This document shows positions 51,053-58,425 of a DNA stretch of 64,000 bases, piece after piece; positions within the stretch are counted from its first letter, which is position 1; every line of letters begins with the position of its first letter. Both the position numbers and the translations under genes were made by a program. The stretch comes from Deltaproteobacteria bacterium (GTDB lineage: Bacteria > Myxococcota_A > UBA9160 > UBA4427), in the NCBI GenBank assembly GCA_029261835.1, contig JAJDAO010000047.1, positions 62,001-126,000 on the forward strand. The letters are read 5' to 3'. Under the pieces are notes generated by a model that was not told the DNA's origin, did no database searches, and saw only the letters and a program-made list of their open reading frames with translations.

Positions 51053-53126
51053 CGCTTGAATTCTCCAGCGCCTCGGCCACGAGCTCGGCGATGTCCACGG
51101 CACGTACGCTCTGATCCGGATCGAGAGCGCCGATGGCGTCGTCGAACATCTGCATACAGAACGGGCAGGAGAGCGCCGCCGTCTTTGCGCCGCAGCCCTT
51201 CACCTGCTCGAAACGCGTGTGATTGATCCGCTTCTCTGGCTTGTCGTCCATCCAGGCATAGCCCCCCCCCGAGCCACAGCAGTCGGAGCGGGAGCGACTC
51301 CGATCGAGCTCGACGAAGCCACCCACCTTGGTCAAGTGGTCGATCACCTGGCGCGGCTCGTCGTAGATCTCGTTGTGCCGACCCAGGTAGCAGGGGTCGT
51401 GGTACGTCACGCTCTCGAGTCCCCCGGCGAGCTTCAGCCGGCCGCTCTGGATCATCTCGGCGATCAGCTGACTGTGATGCGTGACCTGGTAACGACCACC
51501 GTAGTCTGGGTACTCGTTCTGGAGCGTATTGAAGCAGTGGGGGCAGGTAACGATGATCTTCTCGATGCCATAGCGCTCGAAGGTTTCGATGTTCTCCTTG
51601 GCGCAGACCTGATACGTAAGCTCACCTCCGACACGACGTGCGGGATCACCGGTACACATCTCTTCGGCGCCGAGCAGCGCGAAGTCGACACCCGCCGCGT
51701 CGAGCACCTTCACCATGGCACGGCTCACCGCGATGTTCCGATCCACCATGGCGCCCGCACAGCCCACCCAGAAGAGGTACTCGGCGCTGTCACCGTTTGC
51801 GAAGATCTTCACGTCGAGACCCTGAAACCACTCCTCCCGGTCGTGGGCCGCCCCGACGAAGGGGTGCATGCGATCGTCCATGTTCTTGAGGAACGCCTGG
51901 GCGTCCTCGCCCATCTTGGATTCGGTCATCACCAGATAGCGACGCATGTCGACGATCTTGGGGACGTGCTCGATGAACATCGGACACTCGCGCTGGCAGG
52001 CGCCGCACGTGCGGCAGCCCCAGAGCTCCGCCTCGAGCACGGCCGGTGTGGGCGCGCCGTCGGCCGCGTCTCCGAAGAGCGGCGGACGCTCGCTCGCGCT
52101 GTCCTCCCCCCCGGCTTCGCCGCTCGCGGTGGCGAGGAGCGCCGGCCCCACCTCGTCGAGGTGAGCCTTCATGTCACGGATCAGCTTGCGCGGGCTCAGC
52201 GGCGAGCCGCTGGTGTGGGCCGGGCAGACCGACTCGCAGCGACCGCAGTTCACGCAGGCGTCGAGGTCGAGCAGCGCCTTCCAGCTGAGCTGCTCGATGT
52301 TTGCGACGCCGAGGCTGTCGAGCGCGTCCTCGTCCGTCTCCAGCAGCGCGTCGATGTCGGGATAGCTGAGCCGACCGGTCGGCCCGAGATCGCGCAAGAA
52401 GATACTCGCCAGGCCGTAGAGGACGTGATTCAGCTTGCCATAGGCGAAGTAGCCCAGGAAGCCGAAGGCCGTGACAGCGTGGAACCACCAGCTGAAGCGG
52501 TGCAGCGATGCGAGCGTCCCCGCCTCGAGGTCGCCGAGGGCCACTGCCACGAGTCTGCCGCCGGGCGACCAGGCCGCCAGAGCGGGCTGCTGAGACAGCT
52601 CGGTGGCCGCCATGCGGAGCCCCTCGACGAAGAAGCCCTGCAAGAATACGAGCAGGAGCAGGGCCAGCGCGATCCAGTCGTCCATCACCGAGTGCAGGCG
52701 CGCCGGACGAATCACCAGCCGCCACCAGAGCGCGATACACAGGCCGAGGATGGCGAGCAGGCCGAAGCAGTCGCTCAGTAGCGAATACCAGAGGTAGAAG
52801 GTGCCCTGGAGGAAGTGGACGCCGCTCCACTCCTGCAGGGAGATCAGGCCTGTGGCGATCATCTGCGCGATGAAGCCGTAGAAGATGAGCGCGTGTGCGT
52901 GGCCGGGTATCCGGTCGCGCAGATGCCGGCGGTGGGCAAAGACCTCGATCAGGAGCCCCTTGATGCGCTCGGGCAGCCGATCGAGGCGCTCTGCCGCGAC
53001 ACCGAGTCGCCACAGCCGCACTCGCCGGTACACCGCGTAGACGAGAGCGACCGCGGCCGCCATCGCGAGCACGTAGATCAGCGCACCGCTGCTGATATTC
53101 CAGTAGATCTCGCGCGTCGGGTCCAT
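51045..53126 (-). CDS. Membrane Fe-S oxidoreductase, ETF:quinone oxidoreductase-like (HdrD/NarI fusion)
   Basis: A 693-residue protein. Residues ~1-250 hold about six membrane helices with spaced His, like the NarI-type di-heme cytochrome b domain. Two ferredoxin motifs follow: CVNCGRCESVCP and CRTCGACQRECP. The C-terminal part has two CCG (cysteine-rich) domains like HdrD: WVGCAGAM...CTGDPARR...CPHCFNTL, and YHDPCYLGRHN...CCGSGGGYAW...CPFCMQM. This build is that of the membrane ETF:(methyl)menaquinone oxidoreductase known from Geobacter-type bacteria. It lies upstream of an acyl-CoA dehydrogenase, so it likely takes fatty-acid electrons via ETF to quinone. The ATG at 53126 follows AGGAG-like sequence. 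Confidence 0.88.
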   Translation of the reverse strand: MDPTREIYWNISSGALIYVLAMAAAVALVYAVYRRVRLWRLGVAAERLDRLPERIKGLLIEVFAHRRHLRDRIPGHAHALIFYGFIAQMIATGLISLQEWSGVHFLQGTFYLWYSLLSDCFGLLAILGLCIALWWRLVIRPARLHSVMDDWIALALLLLVFLQGFFVEGLRMAATELSQQPALAAWSPGGRLVAVALGDLEAGTLASLHRFSWWFHAVTAFGFLGYFAYGKLNHVLYGLASIFLRDLGPTGRLSYPDIDALLETDEDALDSLGVANIEQLSWKALLDLDACVNCGRCESVCPAHTSGSPLSPRKLIRDMKAHLDEVGPALLATASGEAGGEDSASERPPLFGDAADGAPTPAVLEAELWGCRTCGACQRECPMFIEHVPKIVDMRRYLVMTESKMGEDAQAFLKNMDDRMHPFVGAAHDREEWFQGLDVKIFANGDSAEYLFWVGCAGAMVDRNIAVSRAMVKVLDAAGVDFALLGAEEMCTGDPARRVGGELTYQVCAKENIETFERYGIEKIIVTCPHCFNTLQNEYPDYGGRYQVTHHSQLIAEMIQSGRLKLAGGLESVTYHDPCYLGRHNEIYDEPRQVIDHLTKVGGFVELDRSRSRSDCCGSGGGYAWMDDKPEKRINHTRFEQVKGCGAKTAALSCPFCMQMFDDAIGALDPDQSVRAVDIAELVAEALENSSDG

Positions 53127-53258
53127 GCGCTCGGCTTCTCCTGGCTCTGGGTCGGATTCTCTCGAGCATCAGCCCCGGCGCGGACTCGCGCCAGCCGGAA
53201 GGGCACGGCTTGGCGGGCGCGCTCGGGGCTTGCGCAAGCTACCAGCCCGCCGGCCGAT

Positions 53259-53287
53259 TTGACAAGCCCGTGCGACGACGCGATAAA
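53259..53287 (+). promoter_or_regulatory. Strong sigma70-type promoter for xdhC-mocA-coxG
   Basis: TTGACA at 53259-53264 is a perfect -35, followed after exactly 17 bases by GATAAA at 53282-53287 (four of six). Transcription should start near 53294, leaving a 66-base leader before ATG 53360. It is the best promoter match I found in the window. Confidence 0.6.
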
Positions 53288-53359
53288 CTGCCCTGCGACG
53301 TCGATCGCCACCCACGCCTACCACAGCCCAGACACCTCGGACGCTTCGGCCCCCCTCCC

Positions 53360-54454
53360 ATGCGAGAGATTCTCCGCGAGCTTGACCGATGGCTGGAGCA
53401 GGGCGAAGAGATCGCTCTAGCGACGCTGGTCCAGACGCACGGCGCCTCGCCGCGGCCGCCCGGAGCGCGCCTAGCTCTCACGCGCAGCGGTTCGATGATC
53501 GGATCGGTGAGCAACGGTTGCGTCGAGAGCGACGTCTTCGAGCGAGCGCTTCGCGTGCTGGACGAGGGGCGACCGGTGCTCCAGAGCTACGGCATCGACG
53601 ATGAGCTGGGCCCGGCCGTCGGGCTGAGCTGCGGGGGCAGCATCGACGTTCTGATTGAGCCCTTCCGACCCGGCGAAGCCTGGGCAGGCCTGCGCGCGGC
53701 GCTCGCGGCGCAGCGCCCGGCGGCCCTTTGCCTCGGCGTCTCGCCGGACGCGCTGGTCGGCCGTAGCATGGCGGTGCTGGGCCACCCTGCGGTCGCGGGC
53801 AGCCTGGATGCCGAGCTCGACGCGACGGTCGGAACGGAGGCGAGCCGCCTGCTGCGCGCCGGGGGCCATCGCACCCTCGCCCTCCCCTGGCGCGGCGCGC
53901 ACGCCACCGTGTTCATCGAGGCCTTCCCGCCTCAGCCGCGGCTCTTCATCGCCGGCGCGACCCACACCGCCATCCCGCTCTGCCGCATGGCCAGAGAGCT
54001 CGGCTTTCACGTCAGCGTGATCGATCCGCGCAGCGCCTTCACCCGCGCGGAGCGCTTCGCGCAAGCCGACGCGCTGCTGCGCGAGTGGCCCCACGAGGTG
54101 CTGGACCGCGCCGAGCTGGATTCGAATTGCTACGTGTTGACGTTGACCCACGATCTGAAGTTCGACATCCCCGCACTGGCGCGGGCACTCCGCTCGGAAG
54201 TTCGCTACATCGGGGCTCTCGGCAGCAGGCGCACGCACGAACGACGCAAGGCGAAGCTGCGAGAAGAGGGCTTCAGCGACCGCGAGCTGGCCCGTATCCA
54301 CACGCCGATCGGACTCGACATCGGGGCGCGGACCCCCGAGGAAGTCGCGCTGGCAATTCTGTCGGAGATCGTCGCGGTGCGGCACGGCAGAGAGGGTCGA
54401 CCGCTGGTGGAGCGACAGGCGCCGATTCATGCCGACGGCGACAGAGAGAAGTAG
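53360..54454 (+). CDS. xdhC: XdhC-family molybdenum cofactor maturation protein
   Basis: A 364-residue XdhC/CoxI-like protein that binds Moco and helps sulfurate and insert it into molybdenum hydroxylases. The N-terminal domain has ALATLVQTHGASPRPPGARL and GSVSNGCVESDVFERAL, with the conserved Cys. The C-terminal Rossmann domain has RLFIAGATHTAIPLCRMARELGF, then VIDPRSAFTRAERF and ALGSRRTHERRKAKL, with IGLDIGARTPEEVALAI at the end. ATG 53360 is the first residue of the family pattern; the frame is open further upstream. Its end overlaps mocA by 26 bases. No catalytic molybdenum hydroxylase gene is present in the window. Confidence 0.9.
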   Translation: MREILRELDRWLEQGEEIALATLVQTHGASPRPPGARLALTRSGSMIGSVSNGCVESDVFERALRVLDEGRPVLQSYGIDDELGPAVGLSCGGSIDVLIEPFRPGEAWAGLRAALAAQRPAALCLGVSPDALVGRSMAVLGHPAVAGSLDAELDATVGTEASRLLRAGGHRTLALPWRGAHATVFIEAFPPQPRLFIAGATHTAIPLCRMARELGFHVSVIDPRSAFTRAERFAQADALLREWPHEVLDRAELDSNCYVLTLTHDLKFDIPALARALRSEVRYIGALGSRRTHERRKAKLREEGFSDRELARIHTPIGLDIGARTPEEVALAILSEIVAVRHGREGRPLVERQAPIHADGDREK

Positions 54455-55106
54455 AAGCGAAGCAGAGCGAGGGGACGCTGGCGACCGCCCGTTTCTCTCC
54501 GGGGTGATCCTGGCGGCTGGCCGCTCGAGCCGCATGGGACGACCCAAGCAGCTGCTGCCGCTGGAGGACCGAGCTCTCTTGCAACACGTGGTAGACAACG
54601 CCTTGGCCTCGCGGCTCGACGAGGTGGTGCTCGTCCTCGGGAGCCATGCCGAGGAGGTACGGGCGGCGCTGGCGATCCCCGCCGATCGCGCGCTGCAGGT
54701 CGTGGTGAACCCGCGCGCGAACGCCGGGCAGAGCAGCTCGCTGCGCTGCGGTCTGCGAGCCGCCGACGATGCGGCCCAGGCGGCGGCGATCCTGCTCGGC
54801 GACCAGCCCGGCGTGAGCGCCCAGCTCATCGACCGCCTGATCGGGGCCTTCGTTGCCGGCGAAGCACCTGTCGTGCGTCCGAGCTATCGGGGAGCGGACG
54901 AGCAGCCGGTGCCGGGCCATCCGGTACTGATCGCGCGCCGCCTCTGGCCCGAGCTCGAGCGGCTCGAGGGCGATGAGGGCGCGCGCACGCTCCTGAAGCG
55001 ACATCCCGACTGGCTCGCGACGATCTGTCTGCCGGGCGAGCCACCCGCCGATGTCGACACCTGGCAGGATTACCAGCGACTGCGCGATGCGCGCAGTCAG
55101 CAATGA
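54429..55106 (+). CDS. mocA: Molybdenum cofactor nucleotidyltransferase (MocA-like)
   Basis: A 225-residue nucleotidyltransferase. GVILAAGRSSRMGRPKQLLPL is the nucleotide-binding signature (L-A-A-G-x-S-x-R-M-G), and AAILLGDQPGVSAQLIDRL carries the metal Asp. PSYRGADEQPVPGHPVL is the usual MocA strand. It adds CMP to Moco to form the cytosine-dinucleotide cofactor used by the xanthine oxidase family. The ATG overlaps xdhC by 26 bases. coxG follows 12 bases later. Confidence 0.9.
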   Translation: MPTATERSRSEAERGDAGDRPFLSGVILAAGRSSRMGRPKQLLPLEDRALLQHVVDNALASRLDEVVLVLGSHAEEVRAALAIPADRALQVVVNPRANAGQSSSLRCGLRAADDAAQAAAILLGDQPGVSAQLIDRLIGAFVAGEAPVVRPSYRGADEQPVPGHPVLIARRLWPELERLEGDEGARTLLKRHPDWLATICLPGEPPADVDTWQDYQRLRDARSQQ

Positions 55107-55118
55107 GGAACGACACTG

Positions 55119-55703
55119 ATGGCGATCGAGATCAAAGAGAAGTTCGCGGTGCAGGCTCCCATCGATGTGGTCTGGCGCTTCGTGATGGATCCGACCAAGG
55201 TGGTGACCTGCATGCCGGGCGCAGAGCTGGTGGAGCAGGTTGACGAGACGACCTACATCGGAGGCGTCAAGGTCAAGCTGGGCGCGATCACCACGAGCTA
55301 CAAGGGCCGCGTCACCTTCGCATCGGTCGACGAGCAGGCCCACGCCATCCAGCTCAGTGGCGAAGGCCGCGAAACCGGGGGCGGCACGGCGAAGGGCACC
55401 GTCGACATCCGCCTCGAAGCGCTACCCGACGGGCAGACCGAGATGCTGACGGAGGCCCGCGTCGACCTCACCGGCAAGGTGATGCAGGTCGGCCGCGGCA
55501 TGATCAAAGGCGTCTCCCACCAGCTCTTCAAGCAGTTTGCCGCGAGTGCGCGACAGCGGCTGGAGACCGCCGCCGAGTCCGACACACCGCTGCCGGCGGC
55601 CGAGCAGGACGCCGCACTCGCCGTGGCGCCGCTGTTGGCGAAGACACTCTGGGCGGCAATCGTCGGCTTCTTCCGACGACTCTTCGGTATGAAGGCGGAC
55701 TGA
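55119..55703 (+). CDS. coxG: CoxG-like SRPBCC protein with C-terminal hydrophobic tail
   Basis: A 194-residue SRPBCC-fold protein of the carbon monoxide dehydrogenase subunit G type: IEIKEKFAVQAPIDVVWRFVMDP, then VTCMPGAELVEQ, and GGVKVKLGAITTSYKGRV. CoxG anchors or helps mature the molybdenum CO dehydrogenase at the membrane. The final helix (LLAKTLWAAIVGFFRRLFGMK) is amphipathic and may bind the membrane. It follows mocA closely. Its partner enzyme must be encoded elsewhere. Confidence 0.88.
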   Translation: MAIEIKEKFAVQAPIDVVWRFVMDPTKVVTCMPGAELVEQVDETTYIGGVKVKLGAITTSYKGRVTFASVDEQAHAIQLSGEGRETGGGTAKGTVDIRLEALPDGQTEMLTEARVDLTGKVMQVGRGMIKGVSHQLFKQFAASARQRLETAAESDTPLPAAEQDAALAVAPLLAKTLWAAIVGFFRRLFGMKAD

Positions 55704-56050
55704 CGGACTGCAGGCGGGTCTGCTCGCTCACCTCGAGCTCTGACGCAACCTCGGACACCTTCCGACAGCCCCGGTGTAATTCAAGCGGAGATCTCGCTTC
55801 TCGGGACCGCTAGCGAATCAAGATTCGCCCGTCGAATCGCTCTCCAGGACGCGATCTCGACAACCTGACCCACTAGTGTGGCAGCGAGCCCCATTTCAAG
55901 TATTTCGCACCACCCCGCGCGAGATTCCCTGACACCCTTCTGCTCCATCGTCCACATCCGAGATGGAGTGTGGCAGTTGCCGACACCCTGTATTCGCCGC
56001 TGCCCGCCCCGAATCCGCAGGCCGTGGCGAATCGCTGGAGGAAGTGACCG
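55704..56050. other. Intergenic region without a convincing gene
   Basis: 347 bases. Only out-of-frame open stretches overlap it. A TAGTGT hexamer at 55874-55879 resembles the -10 class described in the findings but is 170 bases from the next gene. No clear terminator. Confidence 0.4.
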
Positions 56051-56563
56051 ATGTCTCGAATCCGAATGTTCCTATTGATTCTGCTGGTCGTCGCTCTGCC
56101 CGGCGGGGCCTTCGCGACCGCCAGCTCCGTAATCGTTCTGCCGCCCAACCCAGCCGAGACCGATTCCATCTTCCTCGAGACGAGGCTCTCCTGGGGTACC
56201 TCCGGCTACTGGGTGCTCGATACGTCGACCACCTTTCTCTCCCCGTTCGAGGTGTTTACCTCGATCTTCGTGAGCTCGCCCGGGCCCGACGATCTGGTCG
56301 CGGCTGTCATTACGGACGAGGATCACATCACTCCCCTGGGCTTCTTGCCCGCTGGGATCTACTCGTACACCGTCAAGGAGACCGACGTGCAGCGGGAAAC
56401 CAGCATCTGGTCGCTAGGCGGAAGTGTGTCCGGAACCTTCACCGTGGTACCCGAGCCATCCAGCTTCGCGCTGGTGCTGCTTGGCGTCAGCGGATTGGCA
56501 ATCCGGCTCCCCACCAAACGCCGGTGTCGGTCCGCAGCCCACGATGCGTGTACTCATCGGTGA
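56051..56563 (+). CDS. Small PEP-CTERM sorting-domain protein
   Basis: A 170-residue exported protein: signal peptide MFLLILLVVALPGGAFA after a short basic start, a beta-sandwich-like middle (TYVSP-type strands; LGFLPAGIYSYTVKETD), then VPEPSSFALVLLGVSGLAI followed by basic RLPTKRR, a PEP-CTERM signal. The tail continues for about 13 residues past the basic end (SAAHDACTHR), which is longer than usual and may reflect a lost stop. With the RCC1-like protein at 43501 this means at least two exosortase substrates lie in the window. Confidence 0.8.
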   Translation: MSRIRMFLLILLVVALPGGAFATASSVIVLPPNPAETDSIFLETRLSWGTSGYWVLDTSTTFLSPFEVFTSIFVSSPGPDDLVAAVITDEDHITPLGFLPAGIYSYTVKETDVQRETSIWSLGGSVSGTFTVVPEPSSFALVLLGVSGLAIRLPTKRRCRSAAHDACTHR

Positions 56564-56610
56564 CGGTCAAGAAGCGAAGCGTCCTCCCGTCCGTTGTCTG
56601 GAGCCCGGGC

Positions 56611-56616
56611 TAGTGT
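56611..56616 (+). promoter_or_regulatory. Candidate -10 element (TAGTGT)
   Basis: GGGC-TAGTGT lies 128 bases before ATG 56745. Same motif class as the other T-A-G-Y-S-T hexamers. Confidence 0.25.
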
Positions 56617-56744
56617 CCTCGAAACAGCCGGGCCCAGTTGCCCTCGAAGGCCGGTTCAGCTCGTAACGCGTCCCCGTTTCCGCATCTCCTCAAGCTGCCA
56701 ACCACGTTCTTCCGATAGACCGATCCAAATGATCGGAGGTGGCG

Positions 56745-57353
56745 ATGCAGCGACTCATCGCGATCGGCTATTGGAACGACGGAAGCGACGGATGCTCCCT
56801 CCATAACCCGCAGGAGTTCGTAGACTCGCGCGGGAGCGTGGCGCTGCGCGAGTCGATCTTCCACTATCTGCAGGGAGGCCGCTCCGGGGCCCAGTACCTG
56901 GGCTATTCATGGTGTCGCTTCGATTGCGGAATCGACGAGACCAAGATGGGCAGCGCCGATCTCACCGACGGCGTCTGGATCTGGCCCGAGGGACTCGCCC
57001 ACTACGTCGCATGCCATGACGTACGGTTACCCGCCGAGTTCATCGAGCACGCGCGCGCAAACGGCTTCCAGACACCGACACCCGTGTTCGAAGACGACGC
57101 GGTTGGCGATTTCGACTTCTGGATCGAGTGGTGCGACAGCAACACGAACGGGGACCCCGAAGCACAGAAGCTCTGGCGCCGCACCCAGGATGAAATCGAC
57201 TCTGCAGATCGCGCGATCGTCGAGAAACTCATCGAGAAACATGGCGGCCTCTCGGAGACGACCTGTGCATGGGCGGGCTGCGAAGACCTAGCGCTCCGCG
57301 AGCTGGCGTTCTGTCCGTCCTGCGCACACAACAAGATGAACTACTGGCCCTGA
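56745..57353 (+). CDS. Uncharacterised protein with C-terminal zinc-ribbon-like end
   Basis: A 202-residue protein without a recognised family. It begins RLIAIGYWNDGSDGCSLHNPQEFVD and has GYSWCRFDCGI, then a Trp-rich WIWPEGLAHYVACHDVRLP stretch and an acidic middle. The C-terminus has CAWAGCEDLALRELAFCPSCAHNKM, two Cys pairs (C-x4-C and C-x2-C) that could bind zinc. ATG 56745 is chosen since GGAGG lies five bases before it; GTG 56739 is an alternative. No signal peptide. Neighbours give no hint of a role. Confidence 0.65.
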   Translation: MQRLIAIGYWNDGSDGCSLHNPQEFVDSRGSVALRESIFHYLQGGRSGAQYLGYSWCRFDCGIDETKMGSADLTDGVWIWPEGLAHYVACHDVRLPAEFIEHARANGFQTPTPVFEDDAVGDFDFWIEWCDSNTNGDPEAQKLWRRTQDEIDSADRAIVEKLIEKHGGLSETTCAWAGCEDLALRELAFCPSCAHNKMNYWP

Positions 57354-57575
57354 CGGGTACGCGCTCAACCAAGCCATGTTTCCATTCGGCCCGGCGGGGC
57401 CACGGCGAGCGCTCGGCTGTACAGCCTGGTGGGGAGGGGAACGGCCAGCGGTCTCGAGCCCTGGCCGGACGGCGGCGATACCATCGTTGCCCGGAAACGC
57501 GGGTACCTCCTCGGCGAGGTCCAGGTTTTTGCGCTAAGTCTGCACTTTCACCTGTGATCCGAGAGGAGACACGCC

Positions 57576-58184
57576 ATGATCAAGCTCTACGGCATTCCCG
57601 CTTCCCGGGCCGGAAGGTGCCTGTGGATGCTCCAGGAGCTGGGGCTCGAGTACGAAAACGTCCCGGTGAGCTTCCTGGGAGACAGCCGGAAACCCGAGTA
57701 CCTCGCCATCAATCCGAACGGGCACATTCCCTGCCTCGACGACAATGGCCTCATCCTCTTCGAGTCGATGGCGATCAATCTCCACCTGGCGCGAACCTAT
57801 GGGGCGGGCGGAATCTGGCCGGCAGACGAGGCGGATCAGTCTCGCGTGATCCAGTGGAGCATCTGGGGCATGACCGAGGTCGAGCCCCCGCTGATGACCG
57901 TACTCATGAATCGCGCATTCCTGCCCGAGCCGCAGCGCGACGAGACCAAGGCGGAAGCCGGTGAAGCGGGCTTGAAGGCTCCGCTCCAGGTCCTGGAGGA
58001 CGTCCTCAAGGACCGCGACTACATCCTGGGATCGGAGTTCACCGCCGCGGACCTCAACGTGCATTCGATTCTCTCCTGGGGCCCCGCCCTCGGGCGAATG
58101 GATGTGAGCGACACCGCGAGGCTGGCGCGCTGGCTCACCCGCTGTGGCGAGCGCCCCTCCCTGGCGCGGGTCTATCCAAGCTGA
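57576..58184 (+). CDS. Glutathione S-transferase family protein
   Basis: A 202-residue GST-fold protein. IKLYGIPASRAGRCLWMLQELGLEYENV is the N-terminal beta-alpha unit with Ser near the active site, NPNGHIPCLDDNGLILFESMAI the cis-Pro and gamma-Glu contact, and FTAADLNVHSIL the C-terminal helix box. GAGAGGAG lies before the ATG. Different from the two GSTs at 23209 and 23904. No regulator adjoins it. Confidence 0.9.
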   Translation: MIKLYGIPASRAGRCLWMLQELGLEYENVPVSFLGDSRKPEYLAINPNGHIPCLDDNGLILFESMAINLHLARTYGAGGIWPADEADQSRVIQWSIWGMTEVEPPLMTVLMNRAFLPEPQRDETKAEAGEAGLKAPLQVLEDVLKDRDYILGSEFTAADLNVHSILSWGPALGRMDVSDTARLARWLTRCGERPSLARVYPS

Positions 58185-58349
58185 CCGACATCGCCGCCTC
58201 CCGGCGCATTTCCGACCGTGCGGTTCTCGGCGGAGGCCCCTTCTTCGGTGTTACGCTCTTCGACACAGTCGTCGACAGCAACCGGCCCCTCACGAACGGG
58301 CGGGCGTTTGCTGGCAGGGCGATCACGGGCCCCCCTGAATGATTCGGGC

Positions 58350-58355
58350 TAGCCT
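58350..58355 (+). promoter_or_regulatory. Candidate -10 element (TAGCCT)
   Basis: GGGC-TAGCCT lies 70 bases before ATG 58426 and matches the -10 of the hxlR gene base for base. Confidence 0.3.
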
Positions 58356-58425
58356 GCCCGACTGCGGCGACTCGTCGGCGGGCGACATCGCGCTCACTTC
58401 GGAACTTCATTGGAGGTAGGGAGAA

